Numbered from the stretch's first letter, positions 1 to 8,769 are shown. The stretch: DNA of 40,098 nt from Magnetococcales bacterium WMHbinv6 (GCA_002753135.1 PDZV01000037.1:1-40098), one strand, 5' to 3'. Notes: a model not told the origin generated them from the letters alone. Program-made: numbers and translations.

Positions 1-796
1 CCTCTGCGACAGTTTCAGCCTCTTCTGAAGCCGGTGTCTCTACGCCGGTTTCGACCACCTCTGGTTCGGAACTCGCTGCGCCGGTTGCACTCTCTTCGGT
101 TGCAGGAGTCTCCTCGACCTTTTCCATTTCTACTGGTGGCGGTGTCTCTGCGTCGGTTTCGACCACTTCCAATTCGTCGGGACTCTCTTCGACACTGTCC
201 GACTCTTGCAGAGCCGGTCTCTTTTCGCCGGTGGCAACGACATCCGCTGCGGGAGTCTCTGCGACCGTTTTGTTTTCTTCGCTTGCGGGCGTCTCTTTGA
301 TGCTATTGCTCTCTTCCGCAGCGGTCGCCCTCTCTTCGCTGGTTGCACGATTTGCTGACGGGTTGCTGGCGGTCGCAGCGCTTGCAGCAGGCGGTTCGGC
401 AGCGATGGGTTTGAACTCAAAACCGCTCAAATCAATGATTTCTTCATCTTCTGAAAAATCGTTGTCGCCATAGGCTGGTTCTTCCAGCGAGGCCAGCAGC
501 TCTTTTTCCAGGCTGGCTTCATCGGCAAAACCTTGCAGGGTATTGGCGGGTGTTGGGGCGGCGGTGATGGCAGGCGAGGGGTTACTGTTGCTAGGGGTGA
601 AACCGAGTTGTTGTTCTGCTTCACTGTCCAGCAGTCCCTCCAGGGAGGCCAAAATTTCCTCCATGCTGGGGGCACCGGTCAGGGTTTCCCGTTCGCTGCT
701 GCGCGGGCGGGTGGCCAGCAGTTCAGCTTCACTGCGGGTCAGAGAACCGACAACCTCCTCATCCCAACGGGGCTCTTTGCTTTTTTTATTCGCCAT
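1..796 (-). CDS. PopZ-like acidic, low-complexity protein (partial, C-terminus outside window)
   Basis: About 265 codons are open from an ATG at 796 to the left edge; an AAGGAG-like Shine-Dalgarno sits upstream. Residues 44-54 read SMEEILASLEG, close to the N-terminal motif of PopZ/DUF2497 proteins (alphaproteobacterial polar organising proteins that self-assemble and recruit partners). A second, weaker copy (LEKELLASLEE) follows about 50 residues later. After that the protein is Glu/Pro/Ala/Thr-rich, with degenerate repeats of a VVETxxETP/EETPA type, so it is probably disordered. The C-terminal helical oligomerisation domain that would confirm PopZ lies beyond the window. It is the last visible gene of the leftward cluster after the murein genes. 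It could instead be an unrelated acidic scaffold protein; the motif is the only specific evidence. Confidence 0.55.
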   Translation of the reverse strand, partial: MANKKSKEPRWDEEVVGSLTRSEAELLATRPRSSERETLTGAPSMEEILASLEGLLDSEAEQQLGFTPSNSNPSPAITAAPTPANTLQGFADEASLEKELLASLEEPAYGDNDFSEDEEIIDLSGFEFKPIAAEPPAASAATASNPSANRATSEERATAAEESNSIKETPASEENKTVAETPAADVVATGEKRPALQESDSVEESPDELEVVETDAETPPPVEMEKVEETPATEESATGAASSEPEVVETGVETPASEEAETVAE

Positions 797-841
797 TTTG
801 ACTCCTTCCCACGGCAAAAGCGCCGCTATAACCTTCGAGCC

Positions 842-871
842 TGTGAACCACTCTGCCGGGCAGTGTTCACA
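842..871 (-). terminator. Candidate hairpin after the carboxypeptidase gene
   Basis: TGTGAAC...GTTCACA arms extend by ACT/AGT with one bulged base around a short loop, 50 bp after the carboxypeptidase stop. There is no T-run, so termination is uncertain; it may only be an mRNA-stabilising hairpin. Confidence 0.3.
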
Positions 872-920
872 AACCGTCCGTTTGGCAGCGGGGCAACGAT
901 CGCCTGCGCAGAACAGGGCG

Positions 921-2183
921 CTACCACCCCAAATACATACGAATGGTATCGATCAAGACGCGGAAAAAGCCTCCGGAGGGTATGGCAGTGGCGGCAACGA
1001 CTGGGCGATTGACAATCTCTTTTCCGGCCAGTTTGACCACCACATGACCAACCTGGGCCCCTTCGAGCAACGGGGCAACCAGAGGTTCATCATAAACCAG
1101 CCCCACCTCCATGCTGCTGCGTTCTTTGCGTGGTACGGTGACGTGCAGCGACTCGGTGACAATTCCGTCCACCCGTTCCTGTTGCCCTTTCCAGACGCGC
1201 AAGTTGCGCACGACAGCTTTGGCCTCAAAAATACGCACCGTTTCAAACAGCCGGTTACCGTAACGCAACAGGCGCAACGCTTCATCCTCGCGGACCCGGC
1301 TGCTCTTGGCACCCATGATCACGGCGGCCAGGCGTTGTCCATCCTTGTCGTTGGTGGCGATCAGGCAATAACCCGCATCTTTGGTATGGCCGGTTTTCAG
1401 ACCGGTGATGGAGGAATCCCGCCAGAGCAGACGGTTGCGGTTATACTGGCGGATACCGTTGAAAGAATACTGCTTTTCTTGTGAATAATGGGCGTATTGC
1501 GGAAAATCCCGTTTGATGGCCCGGGCCAGCAAAAACATATCCCGTGCCGTGGTCATGTGGTTGGGGCTGGGCATGCCGGAAGCGTTATCAAAATGGCTGT
1601 GTGCCATGCCCAATTGTTTGGCTTTACGGTTCATCAGTTCGGCAAAGGCCTCTTCTGAACCGGCCAAGTGTTCCGCCACCACGATGCAGGCATCGTTGCC
1701 GCTCTGTACGGCAATGCCCAGAATCAGATCTTCCACTTTGACCTGATCGCCGACCTGGACGAAGGTTTTGGAACCGCTCATGCGCCAGGCTTTTTCGCTG
1801 ACCTGGAGTTTTTGCTCCAGCTTCAGATCTCCTCTGGCCAGGGCATCGTAGACCAGGTAGAGGGTCATCACTTTGGTCAGCGAGGCGGGGTGCATGGGGG
1901 TTTGGTCTTCCTGGGCATAGAGAATCGACCCGGAGTCGATATCACCCAGAATGGCGGCAGGGGCGTTGATCTGGAACGGTCCTTTATCCAGGTCGGCCAG
2001 TTTGCTGGCATCGACCTTGCCGAGTGGATCGCCACCGGCACGTGCCTGATCGTTTGCTTTGGCGCTCTCGCTGCTTTTTGCCCCTTTGGCCGTTTTGCCG
2101 CCATCGACGGCGGCTGCCGGACAGGCGGCTGTCAGCAGATACAGGGGCACCATCAATCCGATGAATAAATTTCGCGCTATCAC
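921..2183 (-). CDS. D-alanyl-D-alanine carboxypeptidase, PBP5 family (serine-type)
   Basis: This periplasmic enzyme would trim the terminal D-Ala from peptidoglycan pentapeptides. All three penicillin-binding signatures are visible, counting from the chosen start: SLTK at 101-104 (catalytic Ser), SGN at 161-163 and KTG at 263-265. They are followed by a beta-rich PBP5-type C-terminal domain and a final hydrophobic/amphipathic stretch that may anchor it to the membrane. The N-terminus is a signal peptide ending near PAAA. I chose the GTG at 2183 because GAGG lies 9 bases upstream; an ATG at 2216 with no clear Shine-Dalgarno would add 11 residues. Residues 26-70 form a polar linker rich in Lys, Ser and Ala. 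It follows rlpA in a three-gene wall-remodelling operon. The family is certain; the paralogue (DacA, DacC or DacF) is not. Confidence 0.9.
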   Translation of the reverse strand: MIARNLFIGLMVPLYLLTAACPAAAVDGGKTAKGAKSSESAKANDQARAGGDPLGKVDASKLADLDKGPFQINAPAAILGDIDSGSILYAQEDQTPMHPASLTKVMTLYLVYDALARGDLKLEQKLQVSEKAWRMSGSKTFVQVGDQVKVEDLILGIAVQSGNDACIVVAEHLAGSEEAFAELMNRKAKQLGMAHSHFDNASGMPSPNHMTTARDMFLLARAIKRDFPQYAHYSQEKQYSFNGIRQYNRNRLLWRDSSITGLKTGHTKDAGYCLIATNDKDGQRLAAVIMGAKSSRVREDEALRLLRYGNRLFETVRIFEAKAVVRNLRVWKGQQERVDGIVTESLHVTVPRKERSSMEVGLVYDEPLVAPLLEGAQVGHVVVKLAGKEIVNRPVVAATAIPSGGFFRVLIDTIRMYLGW

Positions 2184-2295
2184 GGGTTTCAACCTCAATC
2201 CGCTTGTCGGTCCCATCGATGCAGGGCATCGAAAAGAGTGTTTACGAGGTGCCGACCAGCGATTGTTCACTGGTTGGCAGGCTTTTCGGATCTGC

Positions 2296-2883
2296 TCAAT
2301 CCCTGGTGGTACGTTTGCTGCCGCTGCGATCACGTACGACCGTATGGGCATCCAGGGACAATTCAACGGCAGAGAGATCCTCCACCCGAACCAGGGTGGT
2401 TCCCTGATCCAGAAAATCCAGTTCACTTGCGGCGGCCTTGGAAAGATCCAGCATCCGCTTTTTCACGAACGGTCCACGATCGTTGACCCGAACGATCAGC
2501 CAGCGATCATTGTTGAGGTTGGTCACCCGCACGTGTATCGGCATCGGCAGCGTGGTGTGGGCAGCCGAAACGGTGTTCATGTCAAATTTTTCCCCATTGG
2601 CCGTGTTGCTGCCATGAAACTGTTTGCCATACCAGGAGGCGGTCCCTTCCACGACGAAACCTTCGCTGATCTCCTTGGGATAATAGGTCACACCGGAGAC
2701 GGTGTAGGGAGTGCCGATTTTGGCGATGCCGGGAGGAGCGGGATGGGTGATTTCTGGAATGGGCAGTGCCGATTTATCCCGCACCGGCGCACAGGCAGAG
2801 AGCAGACTAACCGCCAGTAACAGCGCCGCAAACGACGGCGACTGGATCGCAGACAAACTGCTCAGTCGGAGTTGTCGAACCAT
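2296..2883 (-). CDS. rlpA: RlpA-type septal-ring lipoprotein / lytic transglycosylase
   Basis: RlpA proteins are outer-membrane lipoproteins with a double-psi beta-barrel domain; characterised members cleave glycan strands lacking stem peptides at the division site. A lipoprotein signal ends at LLSAC (Cys about 31). The domain begins at EGTASWYGKQFHG and includes the family hallmarks TANGEKFD, TTLPMPIHVRVTNL, VRVNDRGPF and RMLDLSKAAA. At 195 residues it has no C-terminal SPOR domain, so it would not bind denuded glycan in the usual way. It starts 3 bp after the mltB stop, implying translational coupling, and precedes the carboxypeptidase gene. Confidence 0.93.
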   Translation of the reverse strand: MVRQLRLSSLSAIQSPSFAALLLAVSLLSACAPVRDKSALPIPEITHPAPPGIAKIGTPYTVSGVTYYPKEISEGFVVEGTASWYGKQFHGSNTANGEKFDMNTVSAAHTTLPMPIHVRVTNLNNDRWLIVRVNDRGPFVKKRMLDLSKAAASELDFLDQGTTLVRVEDLSAVELSLDAHTVVRDRSGSKRTTRD

Positions 2884-2886
2884 TAA

Positions 2887-3957
2887 TCAAGGAGCCTTTC
2901 GCAGTTGATCGGCCAATTCACGCACCACCATGGCAAAACGGCTGGAACGATTCCATTGGGTAATAACCTTAAAATTGCCGAATACCATATAATAGCGGGA
3001 ACCTTGTTCTTCTTCCAGTGCGATTAATGCAGCCGGTTCATTTGCCTCTGGAAATTTTTCTTTGCTGCCGAGATTGATCCCCTCCTGCTGCCACTCCTGC
3101 CAGGGGCGCATGGTGTTGAGAGAGGGGGATTTCAGGGTCGACAAATCGGGATTTATTTTTTCATTCAAAGCGATAGCCATTGGTGCCTCCGGGTTCCACT
3201 GATGCCCGGCCAAAAAGGAGGCGATAGAGGCCAATACATCGGCACTGGAGTTAAAAACATCCCGTTTGCCGTCGCCGCTGAAATCGACGGCATATTTACG
3301 CATCGTACTGGGCATCATCTGCATTTGCCCGATGGCCCCCGCATAGGAACCTTCCAATTCGTTGGGATCCCAATTTTCCTCCAGGCACAAAAGCAAAAAC
3401 TGACGCAACTCTTCCTGAAAGAAGGGTGCGCGGCGCGGATAGTTTGCGGCCAGGGTATAGAGGGTGCGCAATACAGACAAGCTGCCAGAATGTTGACCAT
3501 AATGGCTTTCCACCCCCCAAAGGGCAACGACGACTTCTGGAGGGACGTGGAACTGTTTCTGAATGCGCTGCAGCACAGCCCGATTGCTGCGCATCATGAC
3601 CCGGCCTCGTTGAATGCGCCGTTCGTTGATAAAGTTGCGCCGGTACAGATAATAGGGTTTGGCTTCTGCCTGGCTGTCCATCAGGCGTAACACTTTGCTG
3701 TCGGGAGTCAGGGGGGCCAGCAGTTCGTTGAGCCAATGGGCGTCGAATTCTCCCCGTTTGACCCACTCCGCCAACCATTCATGCTGAGCGGTGGGTTCAA
3801 GCGGTGCCGCCGGAAGCGACAGGGGAAGGTAAAGGGTGAGCAGACAGGCAAAGAACAAGAGAAGGTGCCGACAGGAATCTGTTAAGCGCAGGCTTTTTCT
3901 GCCTTGCTCCACGGGCTGTGAGGGTTCATCCTGAGGCGCTGTGCGGTTGCGGGTCAT
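2887..3957 (-). CDS. mltB: Lytic murein transglycosylase B (MltB family)
   Basis: This would cleave the MurNAc-GlcNAc bond of peptidoglycan with formation of the 1,6-anhydro product. The 356-residue protein has a hydrophobic segment at about 31-50 (signal peptide or anchor). The MltB domain contains ALWGVESHYGQHSG with probable catalytic Glu150, then EGSYAGAIGQMQMMPST and FSGDGKRD, typical of the SLT_2 fold. The ATG at 3957 was chosen because AGGAAG lies 7 bases upstream; an upstream extension to 4029 has no better signal. There is no lipobox, so it resembles soluble or anchored MltB homologues. It is first in an operon with rlpA and a PBP5 enzyme and diverges from the ABC exporter genes. Confidence 0.93.
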   Translation of the reverse strand: MTRNRTAPQDEPSQPVEQGRKSLRLTDSCRHLLLFFACLLTLYLPLSLPAAPLEPTAQHEWLAEWVKRGEFDAHWLNELLAPLTPDSKVLRLMDSQAEAKPYYLYRRNFINERRIQRGRVMMRSNRAVLQRIQKQFHVPPEVVVALWGVESHYGQHSGSLSVLRTLYTLAANYPRRAPFFQEELRQFLLLCLEENWDPNELEGSYAGAIGQMQMMPSTMRKYAVDFSGDGKRDVFNSSADVLASIASFLAGHQWNPEAPMAIALNEKINPDLSTLKSPSLNTMRPWQEWQQEGINLGSKEKFPEANEPAALIALEEEQGSRYYMVFGNFKVITQWNRSSRFAMVVRELADQLRKAP

Positions 3958-4154
3958 GGTGATGCTTCCTGACAAAAAGGAAAAATGGCTGTTGCAGGCC
4001 CGGCGGTATGCCAACCACCTCCTCTGCAACCGGCCACAGGGCGCGATCCGCCCTCATGATACAGGATATACTCCGGAAGCAAAGCGGATTTCGCACGGAG
4101 CCGACAGGAAAATGCTCTTCCACAACCCGATCCCGGTGCCAACCATGAGGTATC

Positions 4155-5942
4155 ATGTCTGAATCCCCCCGTCGTACGCCGCCGTTGCGCTGGCGTTTGC
4201 GACATATTTTACCCTATTACCGGCAGAATCTTTGGGCCTTTGTGCTGGGCTTTCTTTTGCTGGTGGCAACCAGCGCCACCGCCGCACTGATTCCCTATCT
4301 GATGAAGCTGGCCACCGAAGCCTTGACCCATCGGGGAACGAACGACACGCTGCAGGAAACGGTGTTGATCCTGATTCTGGTTGCGCTGCTTAATGCCATA
4401 CTGCGCATTCGTTCCCGAACCCATATTTTTGCCATCGGGCGTCAGGTGGAGTATGCCTTGCGCAAAGCCTATCATGCCAAATTGTTGAGCCTGGATGCGG
4501 CTTTTTTCAATCGATCCAAAACCGGTGATCTGGTCGCCCGTGGCAATACCGATGTCTTGGCGGTACGCATGTTTATCGGTCCGGGCTTTTTGCAGGTGGC
4601 CAATACGGCCATGGTCTATGCGGTCACCCTGCCGGTGATGATTGCCCTGAATCCCACCTTGACCTTTCTGGCCTTGTTGCCCTTTCCGATCATTCTCGGC
4701 TTGACCCGGCTGTTGACCACCCGCCTCTATCGCTTGAGTCGGGCCGTCGCCGATCGCTTCGGACTCTTTTCCGGCTTTGTGCAGGAGGCGGTGGCCGGTA
4801 TGGCGGTCATTCGTGCCCACGCCCGCGAGGAGGATTGGCAACGCCGTTTTGCCGACGAGGTGCAGGAAATCTACAGCGCACAAATGCGCCACACCCGTTT
4901 GCAGAGTCTGTTCGGACCGTTGGTGTTGCTGGCGGGCGGGGCTGGAATCTGGATCATTCTGCTGGTGGGGGGGCAGGAGGTGATGACAGGCCATTTGACC
5001 GTCGGTGATTTTGTCGCTTTTTCCGGTTATTTGGCCATTCTGGTCTGGCCGACGGTCGGTTTTGGTTGGATATTGACCGTGTTGCAACGCGGGCTGGCCG
5101 CCCTGGAGCGGATCAGTCAGGTGCTGGATACCGAACCCTTTGCCTTGTTGCCCGGCGAACAGGGCCACGCGCTGCCCAAGGTGACGCTGGCCCGTGGCGA
5201 GATAAGGGTGCGCGGACTCCATTTTGCCCATAACGAACCGATTTTGCACGGCATCGATCTGCAGTTGCCAGCGGGCAGTTTTGTCGGCTTGGCCGGTCGT
5301 ATCGGTTGTGGCAAAACCACCCTGCTGCACTGTCTGGCCCGTCTCTATGCGGTGCCGGAGGGGACCGTTTGGCTGGATGGTCAGGATTTGCTCTCGGTAC
5401 CGGAAGAGGCGTTGCGGCAAACGGTGGCTTTGGCCCAGCAGGAGAGTTTTCTCTTTTCGACCACCATTCGGGAAAATATGACCCTGGGCTCTCCGAACGC
5501 CAGCGAAGCGGAGATCTGGGAGGCGGCGCGGATGGCCTGTTTTGATGAAGAAATTTGCCGTTTTCCCGATCAGTTGGATACCCTGGTGGGCGAACGGGGC
5601 ATCACCCTCTCCGGGGGGCAGCGGCAGCGCCTGTCGCTGGCCCGGGCCCTGTTGATGGATCCGGCGGTGTTGTTGCTGGATGATATTTTTTCCAGCGTCG
5701 ATGCCCGGACCGAAGCACGCATTCTCGACAATATCCATGCCCTGGCCGACAGTCGCCGCCGTACCATCATTCTGGTCTGCCACCGCACCGCCGCCCTGCA
5801 CCGGGCCGAGGCGATCTATCTGCTGGAAAAGGGCCGCATCGCCGCCCAGGGTACCCATGCCGAACTGATGCGTAACGCACCGCTCTATCAGAGTCTGCAC
5901 CAACAGATGATCCGCCACGAAGCCCTGGAGTCCCTGCAATGA
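4155..5942 (+). CDS. ABC exporter half-transporter, MdlA-like (degenerate ATPase site)
   Basis: A 595-residue fused TMD-NBD half-transporter with about six membrane segments in residues 20-310, then an ABC ATPase. Visible motifs are Walker A GRIGCGKTT, Q-loop VALAQQESFLFS, signature LSGGQRQRL, Walker B VLLLDD and H-loop CHRTA. The catalytic glutamate after Walker B is Asp (residue 510), as in the degenerate subunit of heterodimeric exporters such as MdlA and TM287. The signature motif is intact, so it can complete the partner's active site. GAGGT lies just before the ATG. The stop overlaps the next start (ATGA). The substrate cannot be read from sequence; lipids, peptides and drugs are all known for the family. 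Confidence 0.92.
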   Translation: MSESPRRTPPLRWRLRHILPYYRQNLWAFVLGFLLLVATSATAALIPYLMKLATEALTHRGTNDTLQETVLILILVALLNAILRIRSRTHIFAIGRQVEYALRKAYHAKLLSLDAAFFNRSKTGDLVARGNTDVLAVRMFIGPGFLQVANTAMVYAVTLPVMIALNPTLTFLALLPFPIILGLTRLLTTRLYRLSRAVADRFGLFSGFVQEAVAGMAVIRAHAREEDWQRRFADEVQEIYSAQMRHTRLQSLFGPLVLLAGGAGIWIILLVGGQEVMTGHLTVGDFVAFSGYLAILVWPTVGFGWILTVLQRGLAALERISQVLDTEPFALLPGEQGHALPKVTLARGEIRVRGLHFAHNEPILHGIDLQLPAGSFVGLAGRIGCGKTTLLHCLARLYAVPEGTVWLDGQDLLSVPEEALRQTVALAQQESFLFSTTIRENMTLGSPNASEAEIWEAARMACFDEEICRFPDQLDTLVGERGITLSGGQRQRLSLARALLMDPAVLLLDDIFSSVDARTEARILDNIHALADSRRRTIILVCHRTAALHRAEAIYLLEKGRIAAQGTHAELMRNAPLYQSLHQQMIRHEALESLQ

Positions 5943-7756
5943 TGCCGCCCGTGCTGGCCGAAACGGAAGAGACCCGTGACGGTAACCTGTTCAACATGCA
6001 TCCCTATCGCCTGTTGTGGCGTTTTTTCCGTTATGCCCGTCCCTATCGGGGCTGGGTGGCCACTGCCTTGACGCTGTTGCCGGTTGCCGCCTTGTTGCAA
6101 CTGTGGCAACCGTTGTTGATTCAGCAGGCGGTCGATCATCATCTGCTTCCGGGCCGGGCCGAAGGGTTCGGTGCCATTCTGCTGCTGTTTTTGCTGTTGA
6201 TTCTTGGCCAGTTTGCGGTCGGTTATCTGCAATCGGCGGTCAATACCCTGTTGGGGCAACGACTGGTGCGCGACATGCGCCGCGAACTGTTTGCCCATCT
6301 GCTGCGCATGGATGCCGCCTTTTTTGCCCACAACGCTTCCGGGCGACTGACCAACCGGATCAGTAACGATACCGAGGCAGTCAGCCAGATGATCAGTGCC
6401 GGTATGATCAATCTGCTCGGTGATCTGTTGTTGCTGTTGGGCATTGCCGTCAGCATGGTGCTGTTGTCGCCGCGTCTGTCGCTGGTCACCCTGGTGGCGC
6501 TGCCGATCATCGTGTTGGGCACGCTCTACATCACCCGCCGCATGCGCACCATTCAGCGCAAAGGACGCCTGTTGCAGGCCCGCATGGCCGGTCATCTCAC
6601 CGAAGAGGTGGAAGGGCGGGAGACCATTCGTCTGTTTCACAGCCAAGCAAAAAACCGTGCCACCTACGACGGCATGAACCGGGCCTATCTGGAGACGGCG
6701 CTGCAGGCCAACTTTTTTGAGGCCTTCCAGTTCAGTTTTATCGATGCCACCTCGACGGTGGTGATTGCGCTGCTCTTTTGGTATGGCGGTTTCTTGTATG
6801 GCGATGCCGGTATCAGCATTGGCGTGGTGGTTGCTTTTATCGACTACATCCGCCGTCTTTTTTTTCCGATTCGGGAAATTTCCGGCAAATTTACCACCAT
6901 GCAATCGGCGATTACCGCCCTGGAGCGCATTTTTGCCCTGCTCGACACCGCTCCGGGGATTGTCGATCATGAACCGGTGCAGGTGTTGCGACCGCCGGTC
7001 AAAGGGGCCATCGCCTTCCGGCAGCTCCATTTCCGTTATGGCAGCGAGCCGGTGTTGCAGGGCATCGAGCTGCACATAGCCCCCGGCGAACGCATTGCCG
7101 TGGTCGGTCCCACCGGGGCCGGAAAAAGTTCGCTTATTAAGCTGCTCAACCGTACCTATGAGCCGCAGCAGGGGATGATTGCAATCGATGGGGTGGACAT
7201 TCGCCGTTTGCCCCTGGCGCAGTTGCGTCGTCTGGTCGGCATGGTGCAGCAGGAGACCTTTCTCTTTGCCGGTTCGGTGGCCGAAAACATCCATTTGGGC
7301 GACCCGGAAATTACCCCGGAGCGGGTGCGGCAGGCGGCGGAGGAGACCGGTGCCATGGCCTTCATTGCCAGCCTGCCGCAAGGTTTGGCCACCCCCCTGG
7401 CCGAACGGGGGGTCAATCTTTCCGCCGGGCAGCGGCAGTTGTTGGGCATCACCCGCGTCCTGGCCTTCCAGCCACGTATTCTGGTGATGGACGAAGCCAC
7501 CAGCTCGGTCGACACCTTAAGCGAACGGTTGATTCAGGAGGCGGTGGAGCGCCTGATGGCCGGTCGCACCTCCCTGATCATCGCCCACCGCCTCAGCACC
7601 ATCCTGCACGCCGACCGCATCATCGTCCTCTCCGGCGGTCGCATCGCCGAACAGGGCAGCCACACCAGCTTGCTGGCTCATGATGGTTTGTATGCCCGAC
7701 TGTATGCTTTGCAGTTTGCCGAGGGGAGGGAACAGGCGGTGGATGGGGTGGGGTGA
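5939..7756 (+). CDS. ABC exporter half-transporter, MdlB-like (catalytic subunit)
   Basis: The 605-residue partner of the preceding gene, with which it overlaps by 4 bp. The N-terminal ABC transmembrane domain is followed by a complete ATPase: Walker A GPTGAGKSS, Q-loop MVQQETFLFAG, Walker B ILVMDE with catalytic Glu519, D-loop SSVD and H-loop AHRLS. Its signature reads LSAGQ rather than LSGGQ, which complements the Asp substitution in the partner. One composite site should be consensus and the other degenerate, the arrangement known for asymmetric heterodimers. GGAG lies 8 bases before the ATG. About 500 bp without a clear gene follow, so the two genes form their own unit. Confidence 0.92.
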   Translation: MMPPVLAETEETRDGNLFNMHPYRLLWRFFRYARPYRGWVATALTLLPVAALLQLWQPLLIQQAVDHHLLPGRAEGFGAILLLFLLLILGQFAVGYLQSAVNTLLGQRLVRDMRRELFAHLLRMDAAFFAHNASGRLTNRISNDTEAVSQMISAGMINLLGDLLLLLGIAVSMVLLSPRLSLVTLVALPIIVLGTLYITRRMRTIQRKGRLLQARMAGHLTEEVEGRETIRLFHSQAKNRATYDGMNRAYLETALQANFFEAFQFSFIDATSTVVIALLFWYGGFLYGDAGISIGVVVAFIDYIRRLFFPIREISGKFTTMQSAITALERIFALLDTAPGIVDHEPVQVLRPPVKGAIAFRQLHFRYGSEPVLQGIELHIAPGERIAVVGPTGAGKSSLIKLLNRTYEPQQGMIAIDGVDIRRLPLAQLRRLVGMVQQETFLFAGSVAENIHLGDPEITPERVRQAAEETGAMAFIASLPQGLATPLAERGVNLSAGQRQLLGITRVLAFQPRILVMDEATSSVDTLSERLIQEAVERLMAGRTSLIIAHRLSTILHADRIIVLSGGRIAEQGSHTSLLAHDGLYARLYALQFAEGREQAVDGVG

Positions 7757-7869
7757 AAAAGGTCTGGTGTTTCAGCTCTCTCGCTTCTGAAAATGTGGCT
7801 AAGGGTGGTAATCAGTAGAGAATGGCAAACACAGACCGGCGCACAAGGCACCCCACCGCCACCCTTTTC

Positions 7870-7914
7870 TGCAAAACAATTTTGTTTTACAACATACAAC
7901 AAATTTGTTTTGCA
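7870..7914. promoter_or_regulatory. 45-bp near-perfect dyad built from two 12-bp palindromes
   Basis: The arms TGCAAAACAA (7870-7879) and TTGTTTTGCA (7905-7914) pair perfectly, and pairing continues inward with one T-T mismatch and one T-C mismatch, giving a stem of about 20 positions. Each arm also contains its own near-palindrome: AACAATTTTGTT (7875-7886) and AACAAATTTGTT (7898-7909), centres 23 bp apart, about two helical turns. This could be a twin operator for a dimeric repressor or an RNA hairpin ending the exporter transcript. Which of these is not decidable by eye. Confidence 0.55.
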
Positions 7915-8130
7915 TACAGGCGCAATTGATGGTGTAAGGCATGTGAATGCGACTCCGAGCCTGGATATCACTTGGTTTTGCGCCCGATGGCTCTCTTTGC
8001 GACGGTCTGTCGATTCTGCGCCGTGCATCGTGTAACAGTATAGCCGTCTGTGTTGTTGCAATATTCAACACTGGCCGATGATGTCAGAGAGGATGATTTG
8101 CTAACCATTTGTTAATCAACATAAAATTCT

Positions 8131-8146
8131 TTGGAATGTTTTCTGC
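8131..8146 (+). promoter_or_regulatory. Candidate sigma-54 promoter (-24/-12) before the small unknown gene
   Basis: TTGGAATGTTTTCTGC has GG and GC exactly 10 bases apart, as sigma-54 requires. Its -24 half (TTGGAATG) is identical to that of the flagellin-like gene promoter at 37096. Transcription would begin near 8158, about 97 bases before the ATG at 8255. The -12 half is CTGC rather than TTGC. Confidence 0.5.
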
Positions 8147-8254
8147 GAATTGATCAGTGAAGCTGAACGGTTCACGCAGGCCGAACAGTTGGTTCTGCCG
8201 GGGTGCGTACCGGCAACAGGATCAAGTGGATTGATCGATGAAGGGCAGAAAATC

Positions 8255-8563
8255 ATGCAAGCAGAAACAGCTGTAATGACGGTCATTGACCTGCAGGAAG
8301 CCTCGGAAGAGGGGGTGCAACGGGCTCAGGAGCGTATCCAGGCCAACCGGGGCGATGTGCAATTGCTTAATTTTTATGATTGTGCGGACAATCGCCGTTC
8401 TCTGCACGGTTTGCTGCAGGATGTGGAGCGAGGTTGGCTGGTCGCTGCCGTGCGTCCTGCGGAGGGAGATAATCTCTCTTGGTGGGCCTGGCTGCGCAGC
8501 GAAGCGGGTAAATGGCTGACTTTGTGGAGGTTGGCCAGGCATGCTGTCAGCAAAAGCTGTTGA
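8255..8563 (+). CDS. Small protein of unknown function (102 aa)
   Basis: Not recognised. The ATG at 8255 has GAAGGG about 9 bases upstream, which I prefer to an in-frame start near 8150 with no ribosome site that would lie before the predicted transcription start. The product begins MQAETAVMTVIDLQEASEEG, has an acidic/amphipathic N-terminal half, the central sequence NFYDCADNRRSLHGLLQDVERGWLVAAV, and a Trp-rich C-terminal half with LSWWAWLRSEAGKWLTLWRLARH. The last 30 residues could form an amphipathic helix. No signal peptide or known motif is seen. A sigma-54-type promoter precedes it and a USP-like gene follows about 200 bp later. Coding status is likely but not certain. Confidence 0.45.
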   Translation: MQAETAVMTVIDLQEASEEGVQRAQERIQANRGDVQLLNFYDCADNRRSLHGLLQDVERGWLVAAVRPAEGDNLSWWAWLRSEAGKWLTLWRLARHAVSKSC

Positions 8564-8769
8564 AAAACAGCTGCCCCGTTAGGGTGATGGACAACCTGGC
8601 AGGCAGTGAGCGTCGGCTGGTTGGTAAAAAGCTTGTTTCCCATGGCGTGCTGCTGTAGTGTTGCACGATGCAATGTGGCTTATCGTGTAACAGGGTGTGA
8701 TCGGTCGGACAACGGATCACGCTGTCGTTGCCCCCTTTGATGACAACGAATCGGCATGGAACAACACGC

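Larger units (their letters stand above)
7757..8254. other. Gene-poor region between the ABC exporter and a small unknown gene
   Basis: About 500 bp without a convincing gene; small open frames here have no Shine-Dalgarno or recognisable product. It holds the dyad/twin operator at 7870-7914 and the candidate sigma-54 promoter at 8131-8146. The last 150 bp are AT-rich. No conventional terminator was found after the exporter operon. Confidence 0.6.

Noticed and set aside
4209-5939. Minus-strand open frame of 576 codons opposite the first ABC gene
   Set aside because: Gln/His/Gly-rich shadow of the ABC half-transporter with no ribosome site or motif.
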